From Streptomyces sp. YS415 (GTDB lineage Bacteria; Actinomycetota; Actinomycetes; Streptomycetales; Streptomycetaceae), in contig NZ_JAMJFL010000017.1 of assembly GCF_023544665.1 (NCBI RefSeq), positions 80,835 to 144,834 of the forward strand: 64,000 bases of DNA. The letters are read 5' to 3'. The position numbers were made by a program, and so were the translations under genes. The notes under the pieces are model-generated. The model saw nothing but the letters and a program-made list of their open reading frames with translations. It did not search any database and had not been told where the DNA came from. Positions 43,177-52,018 of the stretch are shown here, piece by piece; position 1 is the stretch's first letter, and every line of letters begins with the position of its first letter.

Positions 43177-44139
43177 GTGACCCAGACCGCCCAGCTCACC
43201 CGGATCACCGTCCAGCAGGTCGCCGGCCGCATCGGCGCCGAGATATCGGGCGTGGACCTGCGCACCGAACTCGACGAGGCCACGGTGGCGGAGATCCGCC
43301 GGGCCGTGCTGACGCACCGCGTCCTGTTCTTCCGCGACCAGGACATCACCCATGCCCAGCACATCGCCTTCGGCCGCCGCTTCGGCGCGCTGACCCGGCG
43401 CCCCGGCACGAAGCACGGCGTCCACCCCGAGGGACACCCGGAGATCCTCACCGTCGACCCCAAACGCGACACCGAGCGCTACGGCGCCGACTTCGAGGAG
43501 CACTACCGCCGCAAGTGGACCTCCCCGCTCGCCGGCTGGCACAGCGATCTCACGCAGGCCGTCAACCCGCCCAGCCTGTCCATCCTGCGCGCCGAGAAGA
43601 CCCCGCCCTTCGGCGGCGACACCCAGTGGACGAACACCGTCGCCGCCTACGAGGGCCTGTCGGCACCGCTGCGCGAGTTCGTGGACGGGCTGACGGCGGA
43701 GCACGCCTTCTTCACCGCGGTCCACCTGCGCCACTCCGACGAACGGGACCGCGAGATCCTCCGGATGTACTGCGCGGACCCGCAGGCCGCCGTCCACCCG
43801 GTGGTGCGCGTCCACCCCGAGACCGGCGAGAAGGCGCTGTTCGTCAGCCCGGGCTCGACCACCCGCGTCACCGGGTTCTCCGAGCTGGAGAGCCGCCATC
43901 TGCTGGAGCTGCTCTTCCAGCATCTGACCAGCGCCGAGTACACCGTCCGCTTCCGCTGGGAGCCCGGCTCCATCGCGCTGTGGGACAACCGCAGCACCTG
44001 CCATCTCGCGCCCACCGATGTCGCGCACCTCGACGCCGAGCGCGTCATGCACCGGGTCACCGTGCTCGGGGAGCCGGCGCAGGGGCCGAGCGGGTTCGTC
44101 TCGCAGCTCGTGGCGGGGGAACCGATGCGTGCCTGGTAG
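43177..44139 (+). CDS. TauD/TfdA-type dioxygenase
   Basis: The 320-residue enzyme has the HxD facial triad in GWHSDLTQA and a distal His near HRVTVLG, with WDNRSTCHLA before it. This is the TauD/TfdA class of 2-oxoglutarate oxygenases. These hydroxylate, desaturate or halogenate small acids; the Asp of HxD is present, so it is a hydroxylase rather than a halogenase type. GTG at 43177 has GGAAGG about 7 bases upstream. It is the last gene that clearly fits the cluster. Confidence 0.87.
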   Translation: MTQTAQLTRITVQQVAGRIGAEISGVDLRTELDEATVAEIRRAVLTHRVLFFRDQDITHAQHIAFGRRFGALTRRPGTKHGVHPEGHPEILTVDPKRDTERYGADFEEHYRRKWTSPLAGWHSDLTQAVNPPSLSILRAEKTPPFGGDTQWTNTVAAYEGLSAPLREFVDGLTAEHAFFTAVHLRHSDERDREILRMYCADPQAAVHPVVRVHPETGEKALFVSPGSTTRVTGFSELESRHLLELLFQHLTSAEYTVRFRWEPGSIALWDNRSTCHLAPTDVAHLDAERVMHRVTVLGEPAQGPSGFVSQLVAGEPMRAW

Positions 44140-44214
44140 GCCCGACGGGCATCGCGGGCAGGGCCCGCCTAGGCTGGAAGCGAACCCATTCCCCATCGCG
44201 GAACGGGGGCGGCC

Positions 44215-45597
44215 ATGGCTCCCCTCTCGAAGGCGGGCGCGGCGCTCGCCGCGCTGCGCGAGGACCTCAGCGGCGATGTGTTCGCTCCGGAGGACGTGGG
44301 CTACGACGAGGCCCGCGTCGTCTTCAACGCGATGATCGACCGCCGTCCCGCGGTGATCGCGCAGTGCGTGGACGAGGCCGATGTCGTACGGTCCGTGCGC
44401 TTCGCCCGGGATCTGGATCTGCACATCGCGGTGCGCGGCGGCGGCCACAGCGTGGCGGGGATGGCGCTGAACGACGGGGGCCTGGTCATCGATCTGCGCC
44501 ATATGCGCGCCGTCGGCGTCGATCCCGCGGCCCGGGCGGCACGGGTCGCGGGCGGCGCCACGATGAGCGACCTGGACCACGCGACCCAGATGTACGGGCT
44601 GGCCACGACCGGCGGCCGGGTCTCCACCACCGGCGTCGGCGGCTTCGTCCTCGGCGGCGGCACCGGCTGGCTGGACCGCTGGAGCGGACTGGCCGTCGAC
44701 AATCTGCTCGCCGTGGAGCTGGTCACCGCCGACGCCCGCCGGATCCGGGCGAGCGCCGAGGAGAACCCCGAGCTGTTCTGGGCGCTGCACGGCGGCGGCG
44801 GCAACTTCGGCGTGGCGACCTCGCTCACACTGAGGCTGCACGAGCTGCCCGAGTTCGCCCTCGCCTTCCTGCTGTACCTCCCGGAGCACGGCCGCGAGGT
44901 CGTCCGCACCTTCCGCGACCTGTTCGCCGTGGCCCCGAACGAGGCGGGCGGCGGCGTTCTCTATCTCACCGGCCCGCCCGACGAGTTCTGCCCGCCGCAC
45001 CTCCACGGCACCCGGCTGTGCGCGGTCCTGCTGACCTGGGCCGGCGGCGAGGCGGGCCTGCGCAAGGTGGCGGAGCCGCTGCTGGCGCTGCCGCACGAGG
45101 CGGCGCTCGTCGGGGCGATGCCGTACGTCGACGCGCAGTGCATGATCGACGATCCGCCGGGCTTCCGGAACTACTGGTCGGCGGAGTACCTGTCGGGTCT
45201 GCCCGACGACTACGTGAAGGTGTTCTGCGCCGACGCCGAGGCGATGCCGGTGCCGACCGGCACCATCCACGCGCTGATGCCGCAGGGCGGCGCCATCGCC
45301 GACGGGCCGAGCCGGTACCCGGTGCCCTACCGGGACGCCGCCTGGGTCACCCACCCGTTCGGCATGTGGGAGGACCCGGCGGACGACGAGCGGGGCATCC
45401 AGTGGGTGCACGACGTCCGGGACCACGCGCAGCCGTGGAGCACCGGGGCGGTCTATCTCAACTTCATCGGCGCGGAGGGGCCGGAGCGGGTGATCGCCGG
45501 CGTGGGTGCGACGAACTACCGGCATCTGGAGGAGATCAAGCGGAGTTACGACCCGGACAACGTGTTCCGCTTCAACCACAACATCCGGCCCCGGTGA
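44215..45597 (+). CDS. FAD-dependent oxidoreductase (BBE-like)
   Basis: The 460-residue protein has the PCMH-type FAD domain: RGGGHSVAGMAL (His for covalent FAD), TGVGGFVLGGGTGWL and LFWALHGGGGNFGV. The second covalent Cys of bicovalent BBE enzymes is not seen, so attachment is probably through His only. It ends with the BBE C-terminal motif near YDPDNVFRFNHNI. It oxidises a sugar, alkaloid or other alcohol. It follows TauD by 75 bases and may be part of the cluster or independent. Confidence 0.86.
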   Translation: MAPLSKAGAALAALREDLSGDVFAPEDVGYDEARVVFNAMIDRRPAVIAQCVDEADVVRSVRFARDLDLHIAVRGGGHSVAGMALNDGGLVIDLRHMRAVGVDPAARAARVAGGATMSDLDHATQMYGLATTGGRVSTTGVGGFVLGGGTGWLDRWSGLAVDNLLAVELVTADARRIRASAEENPELFWALHGGGGNFGVATSLTLRLHELPEFALAFLLYLPEHGREVVRTFRDLFAVAPNEAGGGVLYLTGPPDEFCPPHLHGTRLCAVLLTWAGGEAGLRKVAEPLLALPHEAALVGAMPYVDAQCMIDDPPGFRNYWSAEYLSGLPDDYVKVFCADAEAMPVPTGTIHALMPQGGAIADGPSRYPVPYRDAAWVTHPFGMWEDPADDERGIQWVHDVRDHAQPWSTGAVYLNFIGAEGPERVIAGVGATNYRHLEEIKRSYDPDNVFRFNHNIRPR

Positions 45598-45627
45598 GCG
45601 TCCCGGACGCCCCGGCCCCTCGACGGC

Positions 45628-47217
45628 CTACCGCACGGCGGCGATCACCTCCTGGGCCGCCCGCTCGCCCTCGGTCGCCCCGCCCTCCATGAAGCCCTGG
45701 AAGTCGTACGAGCAGTGCTCGCCGCCGATGTGGACGTTGCCCTGGGCGACGCCCTCGTAGCCCGCGTACCGGTGGACGTAACCCACGGGCCAGTACGAAT
45801 AGGCGCCCTGCGCATAGGGGTTGAGGTGCCAGGCGGAGAGCTGGGCCCGGCCGGTCCAGGCGGCCGAGGTGCCGGGGAAGAAGGCGTCGATGCCCTTGGC
45901 GTACCGCGCCGCGAGACGGGTGACGTAGGGATCGCTCTCGGTGGAGAAGGGGCCCGCCGGGGTCAGGGCGCGGGCCAGGCTGCCGCCGTTGTACTGGATG
46001 AGGATGCCGCCCGTGCCGGGCTGGAGCTTGGTGGTGTCCCAGGTCTGCTGGACCTCGGCGTCGGTGAAGCAGTCGCCCGCCGAGACGCCGGGCCAGGGTC
46101 CGGTGCCCCGCCAGGGGCGGCGGGAGAACTGCATGTTGAGCTTGGTGCAGTGGCCCATGCGGGCGTCCCGCAGGAGGTTGGTCATCCGGGTGTCGAACCC
46201 GGCCCGGGTGAGGTCGAGTTGTTTCAGGACCGGCAGCGGGACGCACAGGATCGTGTGGTCGGCGGTGACGGTGCGGGTGGCCCCCGCCTCGGTGAAGGTG
46301 AGGGTCTGGGTGCCGTCGCCGTTGGCCCTGAGCGCCTGCAGGGCCCAGCCGTGCCGGAGCGTGCCGTCGGGCAGGAAGCCGGCGATGGCGTGCGGGAGCC
46401 GGTCGTTGCCTCCGGTGATGTGGTACCGCTCGTTCGACAGTCCCCAGATGTTGAAGTTGCCGGGATTGGTCTGGTAGCCCATGAGCAGCACCAGGGCGAG
46501 CGCCGACTGCTCGGTGGTGTCGGCGCCGTACTCGACGTTGTAGGCCACGTCGAAGAAGCGGCCGAGCGGGGAGTCGTGGCCGCCCGGGACGCGGGACTCG
46601 ATCCAGTCGTACAGGGACATGGTGTCCAGTGCGGTGCCGGTCGGCGTGCTGCGGTCCCAGCGCACCTCCCCGGCCTCCAGCAGGTCCCGGTGGAGGGCCT
46701 GGTAGACGTCCTTGAAGTCCACGTCGGCCTGTTCGCGCGGGTAGTAGGCGCCGTTGAACCACAGAACTTCTTCCGCGCCGCCCGGCCCGCCGCCCAGGAA
46801 GTCCTCCACGGGCAGCCCGAACCGGCGGCACAGCTGCAGCATCTTCTTGTGGCTGGTGTCGATCAGCTCCCCGCCGATCTCGGAGCTCTGGCCGTACGCC
46901 CAGTGGTCGCGCTGGGTGTACATGCGCCCGCCCACCCGGGCCGGGTCCGCCTCGTAGAGCGTGCAGGCGTACCCGGCGTCGTGCAGGGTGAGGGCGGCGG
47001 TGAGGCCGGCGATGCCGGCGCCCACCACGGCGATCCGCGGGGCGGACGCGGCGGCGACGGGGGCCGCGGCGGCGGTCATCGCCGTGGCGGCGACCGCGCC
47101 CTTCAGGACGGTACGGCGGCGGACGCGGGCGTCGGCGACGGGCAGGCCCAGCCGCTCGGCGGCCGTGTGGTCGGCGAAGAGGGTGCGCAGGACGTGCATC
47201 GAGTGGGTGCGTGACAC
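45628..47217 (-). CDS. Flavin amine oxidase with Tat-like signal
   Basis: The 529-residue protein starts with a 60-residue leader containing RRRTVLKGAVAATAM, a Tat-type motif. It then has the FAD-binding IAVVGAGIAGLTAALTLHDA and EADPARVGGRM, as in monoamine/polyamine oxidases, and the C-terminal GNVHIGGEHCSYDFQGFMEG. It oxidises an amine to an aldehyde. GTG at 47217 has GAGGAG 7 bases upstream. It is 11 bases after the permease gene, so the two form one operon. It converges with the BBE gene with only a 30-base gap. Confidence 0.9.
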   Translation of the reverse strand: MSRTHSMHVLRTLFADHTAAERLGLPVADARVRRRTVLKGAVAATAMTAAAAPVAAASAPRIAVVGAGIAGLTAALTLHDAGYACTLYEADPARVGGRMYTQRDHWAYGQSSEIGGELIDTSHKKMLQLCRRFGLPVEDFLGGGPGGAEEVLWFNGAYYPREQADVDFKDVYQALHRDLLEAGEVRWDRSTPTGTALDTMSLYDWIESRVPGGHDSPLGRFFDVAYNVEYGADTTEQSALALVLLMGYQTNPGNFNIWGLSNERYHITGGNDRLPHAIAGFLPDGTLRHGWALQALRANGDGTQTLTFTEAGATRTVTADHTILCVPLPVLKQLDLTRAGFDTRMTNLLRDARMGHCTKLNMQFSRRPWRGTGPWPGVSAGDCFTDAEVQQTWDTTKLQPGTGGILIQYNGGSLARALTPAGPFSTESDPYVTRLAARYAKGIDAFFPGTSAAWTGRAQLSAWHLNPYAQGAYSYWPVGYVHRYAGYEGVAQGNVHIGGEHCSYDFQGFMEGGATEGERAAQEVIAAVR

Positions 47218-47228
47218 GGTGCCGCTCC

Positions 47229-48725
47229 TCAGACGTTGACGGGGTGGTCTTCCGTTCGCTCGGCCGCGTCCTCCAGCACGATCCGGCCGATGATCTCGTA
47301 GCGCTCCGGCCGCTTGGCCTTGAGATAGAACCCGAGGCCGAGGCCGCCGAAGAAGACCAGGCCGACGATCCACGGGATGGCCTCGAAGAAGAGCGAGTCG
47401 GCCGCCGTACCGGCCGCGGTGTCCAGGTTGGTCACCAGCAGCCCCACCACCGCGATCATGCCGAGGCCGCCGAGCAGGGGGGCGGTCAGCGTGCGGAACC
47501 AGTGGCGGTCCTCGGGGTGGTTCTTGCGGAAGTAGCCGATCACGGCGAAGGAGCACAGGGTCTGCACGATGAGGATCGCCATCGTGCCGAGGATCGCGAG
47601 CAGGGTGTACAGGTGGATGTAGGGGTCCTGGCCGGTGAGCCAGAACGCGCCGACCAGAGCGACCGCGATGACCGACTGCACGAAGGACGCGATGTGCGGG
47701 GAGCCGTGCTTGGCGTGGGTGCGGCCGAGGGCCGGGTGCAGGAAGCCCTCGCGGCCGATGGCGTAGAGGTAGCGCGCCGCGCACTGGTGGAAGGCCATGC
47801 CGCAGGCGAACGAGCCGGTGATCAGCAGCCACTGGAAGGTGTCCACCGCCCAGGCGCCGAGGTAGGAGTGGGCGGGGTCGAAGAACAGGTCAAGCGGGCT
47901 GGTGCCGGAGGAGCGCTCGACGGAGCCGTCGAGGCCGTTGCCGGCGATGGTCATCCAGGAGACGTAGATGTAGAAGACGCCGACCCCGATCACGGAGATG
48001 AGGGTCGCGCGCGGGATGACCCGCTTGGGGTCGCGGGACTCCTCGCCGTACATCGCCGTCGACTCGAAGCCGACCCACGACCAGAAGGCGAAGAACAGCC
48101 CCAGCCCGGCGGAGGTGCCGGTGAAGGCGTTGACCGGGTTGATCGGCTCCATGGGGATGCCGTCCGGGCCGCCGCCGTTGAGCAGGACGGCGGTGGCGAC
48201 CGCGAAGAGGACGGCGATCTCCGCGATGAGCATGACGCCGAGGGCCTTGGCGGTGAGGTTGATGTCGAAGAAGGCCAGCACGGCCGTGACGGCCAGCATC
48301 GCGAGGGCGTACAGGATCCACGGCAGATCGACGCCGAGCTGGTCGTTCACGGTGGTCTTCGCGAAGTAGGAGAAGACACCGACGATGGACGCCTCGAAGA
48401 CGATGTACGCCAGGACGGCGAGCATGCCGGACGCCATGCCCGCGATCCGGCCGAGGCCGTGCGAGATGTAGCCGTAGAAGGCGCCGGCCGCGGTGATCCG
48501 CCGGGCCATGGCCACGTAGCCGACGGAGAACACCGTCAGCACCAGGGTCGCGAAGAGATAACCCGCGGGCGCGCCGGTGCCGTTGCCGAAGCCGACCGCG
48601 ATGGGCAGGTTCCCGGTCATGGCGGTGATCGGCGCGGCGGTCGCCACCGCCATGAACACCACGCCCGTCAGACCTACGGAATTCGCCTTGAGCCGATGGA
48701 CCTCTCGCGTGGGTGTTTCTGACAT
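47229..48725 (-). CDS. Amino acid/polyamine permease (APC family)
   Basis: The 498-residue protein has about 12 hydrophobic segments and the APC-type start LKANSVGLTGVVFMAVATAA, with a conserved GESRDPKR-like EESRDPKRVIPRA. It is likely to take up the amine or amino acid that the adjacent amine oxidase degrades. ATG at 48725 has a GGGG-rich ribosome binding site 7 bases upstream. It is divergent from the PucR-type regulator. Confidence 0.87.
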   Translation of the reverse strand: MSETPTREVHRLKANSVGLTGVVFMAVATAAPITAMTGNLPIAVGFGNGTGAPAGYLFATLVLTVFSVGYVAMARRITAAGAFYGYISHGLGRIAGMASGMLAVLAYIVFEASIVGVFSYFAKTTVNDQLGVDLPWILYALAMLAVTAVLAFFDINLTAKALGVMLIAEIAVLFAVATAVLLNGGGPDGIPMEPINPVNAFTGTSAGLGLFFAFWSWVGFESTAMYGEESRDPKRVIPRATLISVIGVGVFYIYVSWMTIAGNGLDGSVERSSGTSPLDLFFDPAHSYLGAWAVDTFQWLLITGSFACGMAFHQCAARYLYAIGREGFLHPALGRTHAKHGSPHIASFVQSVIAVALVGAFWLTGQDPYIHLYTLLAILGTMAILIVQTLCSFAVIGYFRKNHPEDRHWFRTLTAPLLGGLGMIAVVGLLVTNLDTAAGTAADSLFFEAIPWIVGLVFFGGLGLGFYLKAKRPERYEIIGRIVLEDAAERTEDHPVNV

Positions 48726-48860
48726 TCCCCGCCCCTTTCAACACTTTCAATGTGCTGTCACAACGAAATCCGAAGGTGAAGCCGGGCTTCTGCGTCGGAT
48801 GCGCCAGTGTGGCGGCGAAGTGACGCGCGCCACAACAGACACGCGGTCATACAAATCCCG

Positions 48861-48889
48861 CCGCGGCGCGACGCATTGTCGTGCCGCGG
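48861..48889. promoter_or_regulatory. Inverted repeat in the permease-PucR promoter region
   Basis: Twelve-base arms with one mismatch (48861-48872 and 48878-48889) flank a 5-base spacer. It lies between the divergent genes and is a candidate binding site for the PucR-type regulator. Confidence 0.4.
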
Positions 48890-48945
48890 GACCCGATGAT
48901 CGTCCCCGTAACCGCTCGGAGATGTCCCGGAAGCACCGGCGCGGG

Positions 48946-48951
48946 TAGCGT
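48946..48951 (+). promoter_or_regulatory. -10 element of a leaderless PucR transcript
   Basis: TAGCGT ends 7 bases before the ATG at 48959 and no ribosome binding site precedes that ATG. Confidence 0.5.
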
Positions 48952-48958
48952 CCGGCCC

Positions 48959-50590
48959 ATGGACAGCGGATACGACACTCAGGGCGCCGGGATCACCGTG
49001 CGGCGGGCGCTGGAACTGCCCGGGCTGCGCGGCGGGCTCCCGGAGATCCTGGCGGGCGCCGACCGCCTGGGGCGCACCGTGCGCTGGGTGCACGCGGGCG
49101 AGGTGCCCAACATCGCCTCGCTGCTCAAGGGCGGCGAGCTGCTGCTGACCACCGGCTACGGCCTCGGCACCCGTCCGGCCGAGCAGCGCGCCTTCGTCCG
49201 CACGCTGGCCGAGCGGGGGATCGCCGCCCTGGTGGTGGAGCTCGGCCCGCGCTTCACCCGGCTGCCCGCGGCCCTCGTGGACACGGCCCGGGCGACCGGG
49301 CTGCCGCTGGTCCAGCTGCACCGCGAGGTGCCGTTCGTGACGGTCACCGAGGAGATCCACACCGAGATCGTCAACGGCCACTACGCGCTCCTCCAGCGCG
49401 CCGAGGAGGTCCACCGCCGCTGCACCGAGGCCCTGCTGGGCGGCGGCGGCATCCCCCAGGTGCTGGGCATCCTCGCCGGCTTCAGCGGCAACCCGGTCTT
49501 CCTGGAGACCACCGACGGCCGGCTCCTGTACGCCGCGGGGGCGGGCCCGGAGAACGCCGACCCGCTGCAGGTGTGGGAAGGGCTGCGCGGCCAGCACAAG
49601 GACACGCCGCCGCCGGCCGGCTCGGTGCTGGTGGACGTGCCGGGCGGCGGACCGGGCACGGGGTCGGTCCGGGCGCGCCTGGTCCTGCTCCCGGTACGGG
49701 CCGCGCTCGCCCCGGTGCACCGGATCGCGGCGGAACGGGCGGCCGGCATCCTCGCCGTCGTCCTGATGCAGGCGCGGCAGGAGGAGGAGCTGGCGGCGCG
49801 GGGCCGCGGCGACTTCCTGACCGACCTCGCCGAGGGCCGCGTCGCCGCGGAGGACGCGCCCGCGCAGGCGCGCGTGCTGGGCTTCAAGCCGGGTGACGGC
49901 CCGCTGCTGCCGGTGGTGATGCGGCTCGGCGACGGGCTGTCCCCGGGGGGCGGCTGGGCGGTCCTGGCCCGTGCGGTCGCCGAGGAGCTGGCGTCGGTGG
50001 GGGTTCCGGTGCTGCTGGGCGTACGGCCGGTGGAGGGCCGGGTGCCGCTGTTGCTCGGTCTGCGCTCGGAGTCGGAGCGGTCGGCGGTCGCGGACCGGGT
50101 CGCGGCGGCGCTGCGGGCCGGGGTGGAGCGGGCCGGGATGCAGCGGCCGGGGGCCCAGCCGCCGGTCGTGGTGGTCGGGGTCGCGGGGGGCTGGGCGGCG
50201 GCCTCGGCGAGCCTTCGGCACGCGGCGGAGACGGCGACGGCGGCGCAGGGCCTGACCGACCGCGCCTGGTACGACGCCCGCCGCCTGGACATCGACCTGC
50301 TGCTGTGGCGGCTGCGCGACCATCGGGACCTCGCGGCCTTCGTGGACCGCGCGATCGGCCCGCTGCGCGAGCACGACGCCCGTTCCAAGCCACCGCTGCT
50401 GCCGACGCTGCAGACCTATCTGGCGCACGCGGGCCGCAAGGCGGAGACGGCCCGCGAACTGCATCTCAACCGGCAGACCCTGTACAACCGGCTGGCCCGG
50501 ATCGGCGAGTTGCTGGGCACCGACCTGGACGACCCGCACTCGGTACTGGCGTTGAGCCTGGCACTGCGGGCCCGCCGGCACGTGACGTGA
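48959..50590 (+). CDS. PucR-family transcriptional regulator
   Basis: The 543-residue protein has an N-terminal purine catabolism domain (ITVRRALELPGLRGG, then GLGTRPAEQRAFVRTLAERG). A GGDEF-like central part and a C-terminal PucR helix-turn-helix follow (LQTYLAHAGRKAETARELHL, then NRQTLYNRLARIGELLG). These proteins regulate catabolic operons in response to their substrate. It is divergent from the permease-amine oxidase operon and probably controls it. The ATG at 48959 appears leaderless. It ends 9 bases from the convergent glycosyltransferase gene. Confidence 0.92.
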   Translation: MDSGYDTQGAGITVRRALELPGLRGGLPEILAGADRLGRTVRWVHAGEVPNIASLLKGGELLLTTGYGLGTRPAEQRAFVRTLAERGIAALVVELGPRFTRLPAALVDTARATGLPLVQLHREVPFVTVTEEIHTEIVNGHYALLQRAEEVHRRCTEALLGGGGIPQVLGILAGFSGNPVFLETTDGRLLYAAGAGPENADPLQVWEGLRGQHKDTPPPAGSVLVDVPGGGPGTGSVRARLVLLPVRAALAPVHRIAAERAAGILAVVLMQARQEEELAARGRGDFLTDLAEGRVAAEDAPAQARVLGFKPGDGPLLPVVMRLGDGLSPGGGWAVLARAVAEELASVGVPVLLGVRPVEGRVPLLLGLRSESERSAVADRVAAALRAGVERAGMQRPGAQPPVVVVGVAGGWAAASASLRHAAETATAAQGLTDRAWYDARRLDIDLLLWRLRDHRDLAAFVDRAIGPLREHDARSKPPLLPTLQTYLAHAGRKAETARELHLNRQTLYNRLARIGELLGTDLDDPHSVLALSLALRARRHVT

Positions 50591-50599
50591 CCGGCGGCC

Positions 50600-51742
50600 T
50601 CAGATCAGCGGCCGGGGCTGGGTCAACTCGTCGTAGACGCTGAGCACTTGAGCGACCGTCTCGTCCTCGGTCGGCCATGTCCCCACCTGCCGCGCGCCCC
50701 GCTCCCTGAGCAGTTCGCAGCGCTCGGGGTCGCCGAGCAGTCCCACGACGGCCTCGGCGAGCGCCCCGGCATCGCCGTACGGGAGGAGTTCGGCCGCGTC
50801 GCCGACGAGTTCGGGCACTCCGCCGACCTCGGTCGCGACGAGCGGCACACGCGCGCGGAGAGCTTCCTGGGCCAGCACCGACCGCGCCTCCCACCGGCTG
50901 GTCAGCAGCGCGAGGTCGGCGGCGGTAAGCAGGTCCCGCACATCGTCACGGCGCCCGATGAGGCGGACGGGCAGGCCCTCGTCCTCGATACGGCTCTGCA
51001 GTTCGGCCCGCAGCGGCCCCTCACCCGCGATGACGACGAGCGGCAGGGGCTCCATCCGGCGCCACGTCCGTGAGGCGTCCAGCAGGACCTCGTAGCCGCG
51101 ATGCCGTTCGAGGGCGCCGACCGCGATGAGCAGGGGCCGTCCGATGGCGCCGAGTTCGGCCCGCACCTTGGGCCGCAGCCGCTCGGCCTCGTCCTGCTCG
51201 CCCTCGGGTGCGGTGCGCGCCCCGGGCAGCGACACGGCGGCCAGCCGCGCGTCCCGGGCGCCGGTGCGGCGGGCCCGGTCCACGAGCGCCGAGGTGGTGC
51301 CGAGGACCACGGAGGCGGCCTTGGCGACCCGCCGCTCCAGCAGGCGTACGAGATGGGCGCGGGCGCCCTCGGCGTACGCCCGGTCGTGCCAGGTGACGAC
51401 GAGGGGAGTGCGCCGCCCGCTGAGCGCGAGCACGGCACGGAAGGAGGCGTGCAGCCCGTGCGCGTGGACCAGATCGGCGTCCGCGCAGACCGCCCGGAGC
51501 GCGGCCACCGAACCGGGGTCGCTGCTGCGGGGCACGTGCACGTGTTCGGCGCCGACCCCGGTGAAGCCGTAGAGGTGATCGGCCTCATCGGGGGCGCACA
51601 CGGTGACCCGCACGCCCCTCGCGACCAGTCCCGCGGCCAGCGACCGCACGTGCACGCTGCTGCCGGCGTTGCCTCCGCCCAGCACCTGCACGGTGCGCAG
51701 CGGCGACTGGCCGTGCGGTGAGTGGCTGCTCACGGGGGTCAC
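50600..51742 (-). CDS. GT4 family glycosyltransferase
   Basis: The 380-residue protein has a GT-B fold with the donor-binding IAVGALERHRGYEVLLDA and the C-terminal EARSVLAQEALRARVPLVAT, in which the EX7E motif appears. It transfers a sugar from a nucleotide donor to a lipid or saccharide acceptor on the cytoplasmic side. GTG at 51742 has AGGAG about 9 bases upstream; a GTG at 51733 is possible. The 276 bases upstream, to recN, hold no gene. Confidence 0.88.
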   Translation of the reverse strand: MTPVSSHSPHGQSPLRTVQVLGGGNAGSSVHVRSLAAGLVARGVRVTVCAPDEADHLYGFTGVGAEHVHVPRSSDPGSVAALRAVCADADLVHAHGLHASFRAVLALSGRRTPLVVTWHDRAYAEGARAHLVRLLERRVAKAASVVLGTTSALVDRARRTGARDARLAAVSLPGARTAPEGEQDEAERLRPKVRAELGAIGRPLLIAVGALERHRGYEVLLDASRTWRRMEPLPLVVIAGEGPLRAELQSRIEDEGLPVRLIGRRDDVRDLLTAADLALLTSRWEARSVLAQEALRARVPLVATEVGGVPELVGDAAELLPYGDAGALAEAVVGLLGDPERCELLRERGARQVGTWPTEDETVAQVLSVYDELTQPRPLI

Positions 51743-52018
51743 GTGGCCGGGCTCCTGGGTCGGGGTCGGGCGGTCACGAAGAAAGTACAGAAGGATCGGG
51801 CGGAGGGGGTGAACCGCGAGGATCCCTGCGCGTACGACGTGTACCGCCAAGGATGCCAGGACGTACGGGTGTTCCGGCACCGCCGACGTGCCCGACAGCT
51901 CCGGGCGACACGGGCGGGAGCACCTCCGGGGTCACCCACATGGGTGAGCAGCGGCACGCATGTCCGCGAGCCCCGTCCGCCCCGGGCGGACACCGCCCGG
52001 GGCACCCCCGTCCCGCGT

